A stretch of 64,000 nt of DNA from Gnomoniopsis sp. IMI 355080 (taxonomy: Eukaryota > Ascomycota > Sordariomycetes > Diaporthales > Gnomoniaceae): assembly GCA_027946555.1 (NCBI GenBank), contig JAPEVC010000096.1, forward strand, positions 1-64,000. The letters run 5' to 3'. Positions 55,497 to 64,000 of the stretch are shown here, in pieces (within the stretch, counting starts at the first letter, position 1; every line of letters begins with the position of its first letter). Under the pieces are notes generated by a model. It was given only the letters and a program-made list of their open reading frames with translations. It searched no databases and was not told the DNA's origin. The position numbers were made by a program, and so were the translations under genes.

Positions 55497-57487
55497 TCAA
55501 GCTGTCATTACCTCCCTTACGCTGTCTTTGTGTATGCGTGCCAACCAAGTCTTGGCCATGAACGCCCTGATCCTCTTACCATAGAGCATGAATGGAATAA
55601 GCGCAAGATTGTTGGCCAACAACACGCCACAAAACACACCCGAGATCATCACAGCATATCCGTTCTCGGTGACCCATTGCAGAATGTCGATACCCATCCC
55701 AAAACTGATGGCCTGCTTTCCCAAGTTCATCGCGATCAGCATCTCACTCGTGTTCGCCGTGTAGCTGTCCAACGCGTAGCTCAGGACAAAAGTGAAGTAA
55801 AAGTACGAAGCAAACTGTGTCATGACGACACCGGCAAAGTAGCCGATCCAGTGCAGATTGCGCTGTGCGGTGAAGCCAAACACAATGAGCCCCGCCGGAG
55901 CCAGGAGCATGGCGGGGAGACAGACGCCCAGACGCATCTCGGCTTCACGGATCATGTTGTTCTTCTTGGTCAGACGGGCGGCCAGACGGTCGGAAGAGGT
56001 AGTAAAGGGAATGGCAAGCCCGTAGCCGATGATAGTGGCAACGGAGATGAGGCCACTATTGAGTTGAGACCAATTATATGGTGGAGCGGTAACCTTCAGC
56101 GGCATGATGTAGTTGAAGGTTAGTGCCCCAAGGCCGATGTAAATTCCTGTGAAGAAATCATCAGCTGGTTGGACTGACTTTTGCTACTGTGGACACTGGC
56201 TTGCATGTTGGGGAGATGGGGGGGGGGGGTTGCGGAAGATTTTGGGCGTACCGTAAGTTGTGACCACCCAAAAGACATGAGGGACAAGGAAGTACGTAAA
56301 AGACCGTGCCATCATCAAGAAGAAGTCTGCGTCTTTTTCATAGACTCCCCAGAATTTCAGCTGTTGCGCAAAGGTCTTGCGCGGTGGCAGACTGGTCCTT
56401 GTTTCAACCGTTGTAGTCTTGGGCGAATTCAGGGACTTTTCTGTCTCATCCGGGCCATCTGACAGGTCTTGAGATAACTTGCGGTGATAGGTAGTCTCCT
56501 CAACCACGAAAAAGGCGAAAATGAAGAGGGCGACCCCAAAGGCGAACTCGACGTAGAAGAAGAGTCTCCAGGATTGACCGCCGTTTAACATGTATCCAGC
56601 AAACATAGGACCAGTAGAGCCAAAGCACAGAGCGACTAGTCCGCCGACATGATCAGTGTGTCTGGTCATAGGAATGTGATCATTATCAAAGAGGTGACTT
56701 ACCAGTGTAATATCCAATACGTTGACCGCGTTCGTGCAAGAAGAAAATGTCATTGACAAGTTGGACGGGCAAGGCCTCGCAGACACCAGAGCCGAAGCCG
56801 TGAATAATCCGTGCCGTCATCAAGCCGCTATAAGTCGTGGCTTGCGAGGCTCCGATCAGGCCAGCGCAATAGCATATCAATGAGAAGAGCATGATCGGGC
56901 GTCTTCCAAACTTGTGGTACATCGGCACCAGCAGCAGCGAGCCTGGACTGCCTATTAGCGATGATGATACTTGGAAGTGAAGCTTGAACCTGCACTTTCA
57001 AGGGTGTACGCACCAAAGCCAAATGCCAAGTTGGCATAGCTAATAAGGCCAGATGCCGTATTCGCCGAGATCCCAAATTCCTCTGCATAAATCGATATGT
57101 ACACTGAAGGACCTAACAGTGCCGAGTTTCCGAGGAAGGAGTAGAGGGCGCAGACGGTTAGGATCATGGTTTTCTTAAAGTTGGACCACTGCAGGGGATC
57201 ATTGGGATCTTCGGCGGGCACTGGAAAAAGTGCTTGTCCATACCCCGTGTCGTCTCCCTCTGTTTGAAAGGACCATAGTCAGCGGAAGTCTACTGGGCAT
57301 CTCGTGTACTGTATTAGCTCACCCCGAGCCCGTAGATTGACAGTCCCCGGGATATCTTCTTCGCGCGCATGGCTATATATCGCATGTCAGCGTTTGGTAT
57401 GTTATGTACATAGCAAAAGGGAAAGCGGAGTTTGTATAAACCCTACCTGTGCGCCAGGTGCCTCCGCGCGTCTACGTGTTCAGCCAT
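55497..57487 (-). CDS. MFS transporter, DHA1 family
   Basis: Twelve-helix plasma-membrane carrier, substrate unknown. Six exons, 57447-57487, 57323-57372, 57014-57259, 56703-56942, 56252-56635 and 55497-56146, give 536 aa with phase kept at every splice. The N-terminus MAEHVDARR... leads to EDIPGTVNLRAREGD and PAEDPNDPLQW, a typical fungal DHA1 start. Motif A appears as MYHKFGRRPIMLF. Others are HGFGSGVCEALP (helix 4), FLHERGQRIGYYT and PMFAGYMLNGGQSWRLFFYVEF. A Ser/Thr-rich central loop (~residues 270-300) precedes the second half. The two smallest exons (41 and 50 nt) carry the start, so an automated model could easily begin too late. It resembles carriers near MFS drug/siderophore genes but no partner genes are present. 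Confidence 0.9.
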
Positions 57488-58192
57488 GTCACAAACTGAT
57501 TGTGCGCGTTCGTAGGTAAAAGGGGGTAGTCAAAAGGACAGCTATGGTGTGCCAGATTTAGTCGAAGGGCATTTCGGGGCCTGGCAGGTTATATCAAAGA
57601 CATTCAATTGCTTCGCGTACCAAGTACGCTGGTCATCCTTGTACGGCTTCCAAATGAGACGACCGATTGAGCAGACGCGGGGGAATCAAAATGTGAAGAG
57701 GCCATCAACACTGAACAAGCTTTTAGCCAAATTATACCATAGTACTTGATAGACACCTCCCCCTGCTGAAGTGCCGTCCGGATCCTGCGGGGAAGCTGAG
57801 AGCCTGCTCCCTCGCCACGCTTACCCCACGCACGGTCCGAACGGGCCTTTGACCAAAGAAGCGAGGATGAATGTTGAAACCTAGATTTGTAGATCTGGGG
57901 CCTCTATTGGGGTCACCCACACACTAAAACCCGGGGTAATGGTAACTAGCCAGCTAGCGTATATCTTAATCTCATGTCTTCGCTGGTGTGAGGACACATG
58001 CTTCAGGGGATCAGGGGACTCACCAACCTAGATTGTTTGATCTCTTGAGCAAAATTGCATGCTAAACTTGTGATTCGTGAAGGGATTGAGCCTGCAGGAC
58101 AGGTAAACCCCAAAAGCCACATACTTAAGTAGTACGTAGATCTAACAACATCAACCACCATACACATGGCACTTCGAACATCTTGATGAGAG
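57488..58192. other. Intergenic
   Basis: Promoter of the MFS carrier. No supported gene was seen. Confidence 0.55.
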
Positions 58193-58525
58193 TTACTCAA
58201 ACACCATTATAATCGTATCTATTGTCCAGACTTTCCCATTCTCTACTGAACCCAAAGCTTGCCAAAGCTGAGTTGACCTATTGAGATTAGCTTTCATGTC
58301 TGCCATTGACATGTAACTTGGCCAGTCTTTCAGACGAGCAAATTGACACCAGCCCTGGAGCAAGCGAGGTTCAGCTCTTGGCCTTTCGATCGGAGACAAC
58401 ATTTGGTCCCCAGATTGTCTGTGTCTGCTATCTATTAGAGTATTATTGCAACCCTTATGCACTTTTGGATCCAGACTCTTAAAGACATCATCAGATGAAG
58501 ATTCCTCTTTCCAATATGCTACATC
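58193..58525 (-). pseudogene. Coding-like exon of an unknown gene or relic
   Basis: The minus strand stays open for about 110 codons, and the last ~85 are strongly protein-like (RLLQGWCQFARLKDWPSYM, STQLWQALGSVENGKVWTID) with a normal TAA at 58193. There is no ATG, and the frame closes upstream at a TGA. A nearby AG (in GATGTAG) could be an acceptor, but I find no joining upstream exon that keeps phase. The best reading is the 3' end of a spliced gene or a decayed remnant. No family was recognised. Confidence 0.33.
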
Positions 58526-59839
58526 AGATGATCACTTGCATAATAAGATAGACAATTTATTGCTTGCTGCTGTTGATCAAATGCTGATTATGGTTGGGCT
58601 GGTCCAGTGTAATGCATCAAAGCTCTGCATTACCTGGTAGGAAAAAACGTCACGGAACATCAGGCCACAGGATGACATGTACTACCCATCAAAAGCTAGC
58701 TGCTTTTAGGCTGAGCCTAGGATAAAGTAGGTGCATCAATGGCTACTCGGAAGAGGCAGCAACTGAATATTTTCCTCGTGTTGATGTCGCCATAGCCATA
58801 GTAAGCAGCAAAGAATTCATGTAGGGATTTGAGAGAAAATGGCAGCCATGAGGGGACCTCATCAATCTACTTGGCTCGACAACCTCGCCACGTGGGAATC
58901 CGAGCCGGCTTAATTGCGCAGAAAGCTGACAGTGGACACTGGCGCAGGCATGACTGGGACAGATGGATCATGGGATACCTCGGAACTCATGTAAGCCATT
59001 CCTATTCGACTTGTTCGAAGAACACCTGTGCAATGGCTCGTCGGAGGGAGAAGTTGTAGCCAGTATGTATCCTGGTCAAACACCGCAGGTTTCTTGCGCA
59101 AAATTCGGTGGAAGCGTCAGACAGGCATGGAAATGGCGAGAACAATTACACATACCGTTACAATATTGAGATGCTCACAATATCAGCCATTCCAGTTCCG
59201 AAGATTCGCAGTGCAAATTCGAAAATTTCCAAGTACTGACAGGGCATGTTGTTGGCACGCACGGTTGCAGGGGAAACTAGGCACAATAGTAAGAAGGTCC
59301 CGGCACAATCGCAAGTCCATTTCATTTCACTACACCACAAACTGACGTCTCACAGTTCACGCTCCATATTATGGAGATCTCATAATACTCTCTCATTTCC
59401 ATTCTCGTGGGCTTACTTCACCCTGTCCTATGCTCTAATATTGTGCGCCCAGAGCTCATGTTGGTAAGCAATGTTTGACATGGAGGAGGCGAGAATCTTC
59501 CGAACCATTGGGTAGCCCTTATGAGCCACAATACGAAGAGGACTTCGAATTCAATCCAAATGGATCCGCAGCTTGAGTATTTAGCTGCGCGCCAAATTCA
59601 ACCCTCTTTCAAATTCGCACTTGGTCGATCGTCGTCCAGCTCTTGATGCCTCAGCCCCTGAAACCTTCGAATCAAGAGAGAGCCTCTGTGATCATCCAAG
59701 TACTACCTGCACGGTTGTTAAGTATCCTACCAAACGGTTCGGCGCCATCAGAGACCATCGACATATAGTGCATTCACTGATTGACCAGCAGATCGCGCGC
59801 CAACTTGAAATCAAAATTGCACCTACCTAAGTCTCCAGA
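58526..59839. other. Intergenic upstream of STE2
   Basis: Promoter side of the receptor gene, AT-rich. No pheromone-response element was recognised with confidence and no gene was seen. Confidence 0.55.
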
Positions 59840-61169
59840 ATGGCAGACTACTGGAACCAGACTATCCAAATCACCCTGTCGCCAGACGCAGGTGGTGTCA
59901 AGGTCCCCGTCTTCTTGTCGGAAATCGACCAGAACAACAAAACCATGATCATACAGACCATCGGATATGGCACAGAGATCGGAGCCTCTGTCTTGATGTT
60001 AATTATCATCCTGGTCATGACCCCGAAGACTAAGTTCTGGCGTTTCAGTACTTATCTCAACATTGCTGCCCTCTGCAACAATATCATCCGTCTCATCTTG
60101 TTGGTCATCTACTTCGAGTCCAGCTGGGTTGGGTTCTACGCCCTGTACAGTGGAGACGACAGCTTCGTCAGCCAAACTGACTTCAACAACTCGATTGCAT
60201 CCACGGTCATGGGCATTCCTCAGAACATGATGATCATGTCAGCGCTGATCCTTCAGGCGTGGGCCATGGTGAGATTCTGGCCTCAAGCTTACAAGTGGTG
60301 TATCGTCCTGGTATCGACCGCCTTGGTGCTCCTAGAAATAGGATTCATGGTTGCATCAGAGGCGTACCAGATCATAACGTTTCACGAAGATGAGGAGACT
60401 GCATACATGCTGATCATGAGCACGGCATGGGTGCGTTACGCCTTCCTGGGCTTGGAAGTGACCTGCATCTGCTGGTTCTGTTTCCTCTTCGTTGCGAAGC
60501 TGGCAACGCACTTGTGGAAAAATCGCAGCTTTCTTCCCACAACAAAGGGACTTGGAGCGATGGACGCCCTAGTTATGACCAATGGTATCCTGATGCTCAT
60601 TCCCCGTAAGCAGTGAAAGCCCCTCCCCCCTCTTTTCTTCCTTTCATCTCCATTGCGAACCTCCTAACAAAAATGCATCTTCTTTGCTGTCGCTGACATC
60701 GAGTTTTCCAGTTTTTTTCGCCGGACTGCAATATGCTGAAATCACAGTTCTCCAGCTGGGATCCATGGTGTATACATCCGTCCTCATCGTTCTCCCACTC
60801 GGCTGCCTAGTCGCTCAGCGCATTGCAGACCCATCTGCCTTCAACTCCGAGCTGAGCACCACCGCTCGTGTGAATCAAAATCCAAATGACCGATTCGAGG
60901 CCTACACTTCCAAGAAGAATGGACTACTCAACAACGCAACCTGGAGCCAGTCAGACAAGGACAGTGCAGTATTCCCTGGACAGCGTGGGAGCAGCAACAC
61001 ACACACGGCAAAGAACGGAGTCACGGCAACCGTCACAAGCGGAAACTATTTCAGCAACATGACCGTGGGGCACGCGAGCCCGGCCGAGATCGAACTGGCG
61101 AGGATCGACGCGGATTTTGGGGCTGGACAGGTCAGGGTCGATCATGAGATTCGGCAAGAGGTGCTCTAG
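59840..61169 (+). CDS. STE2: Alpha-factor-type pheromone receptor (Ste2/Pre-2)
   Basis: G-protein-coupled receptor of the fungal D class that binds the alpha-type peptide pheromone and signals to the mating MAPK cascade. Exons 59840-60605 and 60712-61169 give 407 aa across a 106-bp intron. Residues 1-43 are extracellular, with an N-glycosylation site at NQT. Seven helices follow, with class features: GYGTEIGASVLMLIIILVMT (TM1, with the GxxxG-like spacing), MTPKTKFWRFSTYLN in loop 1, WAMVRFWPQAYKW in loop 2, and LPLGCLVAQRI in TM7 (homologous to LPLSSMWA of yeast Ste2). The intron separates TM6 (GILMLIPLFFAGLQYAEITV) from the rest. The C-terminal ~115-residue tail is Ser/Thr-rich, as expected for phosphorylation and desensitisation. 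Confidence 0.94.
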
Positions 61170-61957
61170 TGGAAGCACCAGCTGCGTTCTTGAGATTGAC
61201 ACCGATCCTCAGGTGTGTTGGTAATATCATCGGTAGTTGTGGGACCTCTTCTGAGAGTCAAGCTAGAAGCATGGCCTTTCGTGATGGGATGATGGAGTCA
61301 AGGGATGCCGGCTGTATAGTCTGGTGAGGTGGACAGGCCTCTGGAAGGCCTTGCTAAAGAAGTGATGGTTACAAAGGAGGCACATAGCAATGATAGTGTG
61401 CAGAATCCCGGACACACGTGTCTTTACCGTTACTTGAATACAAGTTATGATGTCTGGGATTTGTCATTGCGCGCCCTAGATTGTACGCCATATAGAAATC
61501 TGCCAACTTTTTCGATGCTGTGATCAGCCTTCATTAGAAAACTCGACTTGTCCAAGTTTTGATGCCCAGACATCATATAACAGACGGTCTGTGTGGTACA
61601 AAACATAATTTTGCCTGCCACACACTTCTTTGTTTCCCTTCTTACTTGCAAATCCGTACCACATCCGTATCACTCGGCTCTCTATCACAAAGAAAATGCC
61701 GAGGCGTGATACCGCACCCGTTGATGGCCGTCCTACTATGTTCGGATGTACTGTCCAATAAAAGCTCGTGGCCATACGTCTGATCAGTGGGTTACTAACG
61801 TTACATTTTTGGACGTGTCTATCCAAGTGACGAAAACTATTTAAGATTCATAACTATCTTATGAGGCAGCCTCGTAAGACTATCAGATCTTGACGACACA
61901 TGGAACGCAAGAACTCCGCCTCTTCGAGCAGTTTTCACAGCTGTCATTACCGATAAA
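61170..61957. other. Intergenic
   Basis: 3' flank of STE2 and promoter of the disordered protein gene. No other gene was seen. Confidence 0.6.
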
Positions 61958-62515
61958 ATGGACGGAAGTCAAAGGAGCCCGTCTCTGGACGTTCTAGACG
62001 AAGATGTCCCAGACGCGCCGCTGAAGCCCCTCATCAGGCGTCCGACTCCTGGCTTTCTCCGGCTGAAAACTCCTGTTTGGGAAAAAGACAACAATGGGCA
62101 TAGGGGACCGCCTACACCGGGAAGTTCCCCGCGCCGTAGCAAAAAATCCCAAAGTGGCTCAGGGAAGAATCAACAAGCGCAAAATTCTCAACAAGCAACT
62201 CGGCATAATGGATCACTCGACGATGATATCTCGCCCACAAACTCGGTGCCCGGATCGACACGAGTGGTGAGCCCTATCTCTGTTCCGACAAAGCAAGCAC
62301 CAGTTTTAGCAGAGGGTGCTCCCGAATCCTGTCTCTCATCAACAAAACAAAACTTGATGCCTACCACTGAGGCACCACCGGTTGTGCAGCCTGTCAAGTC
62401 TGCTGGTTTCCAAAGCAAGGATCCTCATTTCCAGATTGCCGTCGGAGACTCCGTTAAACTTGGCCCAACATCACCGTCTGCTCATCGAGAGGGGGCGCAA
62501 AGCGAACAAGAATAG
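61958..62515 (+). CDS. Disordered hypothetical protein
   Basis: 185 aa from an ATG at 61958, rich in Ser, Pro, Gln and Lys, with no hydrophobic core. It has short proline-directed motifs (PPTPGSSP, SPTNSVPG, TSPSAHR) and a basic patch (RRSKKSQSGSGKNQQ). There is no signal peptide, membrane span or known domain. A consensus GTAAGT occurs 17 bases after the stop (62533), so an alternative last exon or a 3' UTR intron is possible. Base composition resembles neighbouring genes. Confidence 0.45.
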   Translation: MDGSQRSPSLDVLDEDVPDAPLKPLIRRPTPGFLRLKTPVWEKDNNGHRGPPTPGSSPRRSKKSQSGSGKNQQAQNSQQATRHNGSLDDDISPTNSVPGSTRVVSPISVPTKQAPVLAEGAPESCLSSTKQNLMPTTEAPPVVQPVKSAGFQSKDPHFQIAVGDSVKLGPTSPSAHREGAQSEQE

Positions 62516-62950
62516 ATCTCGGTTGTCGGCCGGTAAGTCAGGAGTCCGGACAAATGCGATGGGCGTTCAAGGCTCACATATCAATGTAATTGGATGTCGC
62601 TAGCAAATAGAAGATAACTGCGACTATTGTGGCCGCGTACCTAGGTATAGGGCACAAAGGAAGTTGAACTCTTGTTTGAGGGTTAATGACTGCACGGCTA
62701 GGTAGTCATCTAACACAGTGATGTTCACAATATCAAAAGTGTTTTTACCCATTCCTTATTGTTTATCAAAGGCTCAATCAGCTTGATCTGCATGGATCAA
62801 CCTCAATTCCGAATGTCAAGAGCATGAGCTACTTTGATACTGAGTGTGTATCATAAATCGTCAGGTTTTCTAGAAGTGTCCCTCTCCGCATTCGAGACGA
62901 TCTCTGTATACAAATTTCATGAAAGGGTTGCATAAGTTCTTAGACCAGAC
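62516..62950. other. Intergenic, between convergent genes
   Basis: Contains one TACCTAGGTA palindrome (62638-62647) and a possible splice donor after the preceding stop. No gene was seen. Confidence 0.55.
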
Positions 62951-64000
62951 TCAATAGTCATATTTGTAACATAACAGTCCGCCCTGCGTATTGAGAATGT
63001 CTCCAACGGTCGCGTTGGCCCTCAGCCCGTTCATGTCCAGTACAGTTCCTGATGTCACAGTGTTATCACAAGGATTACTGCCATCTACACAGGCACTAGT
63101 AACGGTCTGCGCGTATGCGGTGTTCTTTTGCTGCCAGGACCACAACTCGTGGTCGATGAAGAGGTGATGCATGAAGAAGATTGGGTCACTCGGACTTGAG
63201 TAGACATCAGCCCTGTGAGACTTTCATTAGCAAATTGGATAATGACTAGTGCTGACGTTCTGGAATTCCGAAGCCATGTCTCGGGTGTGAATCGGGGAAA
63301 AGTCCGAAAGGAAGCGACGACGATTGGCACTCACATGACCGAGCCAATACCATTATGACCATACGCATGAGGCCCTGTCTCGACACAGCTTCCAAACGAG
63401 CCCGTCGTCGAAAGCTGAGCGCAATAATTGACATAGGCTGTGCTTGACTGCGAAGTCAAGCTCTCTGTTCATGCGTCAGTCTTACTTGAGAGCTCAAAGG
63501 AACAAACAGAATTGCTGATACTTGGGCGGAAGAACACCCCGAGGCCACCTGTGAATCAAGATGAAAGGCTTACCATCTACAGCTCTTGAAAGACAGTGTG
63601 CAACATTTGATGTACCAGGACCAATGTGGCACGTCCAATTGGCAAATCGTCCATTCGTTATGCACGTCCCAGTTCCCTGGGTAGGTCCGGGCAGGGAACC
63701 AAAGTAGTTGCTCGTAAATAAGGGAGACAGATGGCTGTGTATTGTTAGAACCTGGGTTAGCATCTTGGAGTCGTCGATGCATAATTTCTACACTTTGCCG
63801 GGCACCTATACTTACAATGCACCGCTATCCTTCGTCTCATCCCACCAGGGCAAGGACCGGGTAAATCCACACTGGGTTCTCAGGGCCTGCTCAAAAGTGT
63901 AGACGAAATAACGATGCCAAAGGATGAATATGCCGTTGCCGTGCACTGTTGGAGTCATCTTCTGATGCGTACGCACGAAGTCTTCGTACCGGCTAGTAGA
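62951..64000 (-). CDS. Tyrosinase-family protein, 5' end beyond the window
   Basis: Type 3 copper protein, partial: exons 63816-64000 (entering from the right), 63574-63734, 63335-63464 and 62951-63212 give the last 245 aa. The CuA region is visible as THQKMTPTVHGNGIFILWHRYFV. After PWWDETKDSG and a Cys-rich middle, the CuB region shows GPHAYGHNG and FFMHHLFIDHELW, i.e. the HxxxH and HHxxxD ligand patterns. All joins keep phase (T|T+C, G|AG, AT|G). The short end after CuB (~50 residues) means there is no long C-terminal cap, unlike tyrosinases whose proenzyme has a large C-terminal domain. Probably secreted or vacuolar, with monophenolase or diphenolase activity; the start and signal peptide lie outside the window. 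Confidence 0.9.

Overview
The window is nuclear DNA of a filamentous ascomycete (Pezizomycotina, probably Sordariomycetes). Genes are split by short introns of about 50-120 bp with GTRNGY donors and YAG acceptors. The gene content includes an NLP, a tyrosinase, a Ste2-type pheromone receptor, FNT and MFS carriers, and core eukaryotic genes of fungal type. No genus can be named from the sequence alone. I spliced the models by eye and checked that reading phase was kept across every junction.

Layout. 1-3.8 kb: 3' end of an unknown gene, then transketolase (-). 3.8-7.7 kb: gene-poor, with a spliced small secreted cysteine-rich protein (-). 7.7-14.4 kb: an MFS carrier, the mitochondrial GTPase GUF1 and a formate/nitrite carrier, all on the minus strand. 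14.4-18.4 kb: a long gene-free stretch ending in a dense cluster of CreA-like sites in front of a sugar/polyol carrier (+). 20.5-24.3 kb: a double GFA-domain protein, a GNAT acetyltransferase and a glutathionyl-hydroquinone-reductase-like GST (all -). 25-28 kb: a necrosis-inducing NLP (+) and a medium-chain oxidoreductase (+). 28.7-31.7 kb: a histidine phosphatase and a membrane alpha/beta hydrolase (-).

34.2-42.6 kb is a housekeeping block: CTNNBL1-like splicing factor (+), V-ATPase subunit G (-, with a 3-nt first exon and a 9-nt microexon), the cytochrome oxidase assembly factor PET117 (+, divergent from VMA10) and RNA polymerase II subunit RPB2 (-). 43.2-46.6 kb is an AT-richer block with coding-like but unrecognised spliced minus-strand pieces. 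It is followed by a kinase-like gene (+) and a glycosylated secreted protein (-). 50.5-57.5 kb: indoleamine 2,3-dioxygenase (-), ESCRT-I VPS23 (+) and an MFS carrier (-). 58.2-64 kb: a coding-like relic, the alpha-pheromone receptor STE2 (+), a disordered orphan (+), and a tyrosinase truncated by the right edge (-).

There is no obvious biosynthetic cluster or intact transposon. Housekeeping genes are interleaved with transport, detoxification and secreted or host-interaction genes. The points most worth following are the VMA10 exon structure, an alpha/beta hydrolase with Asp in place of the nucleophile Ser, the orphan block at 43-46.6 kb, the CreA-site cluster, and a dispersed intergenic palindrome TACCTAGGTA.
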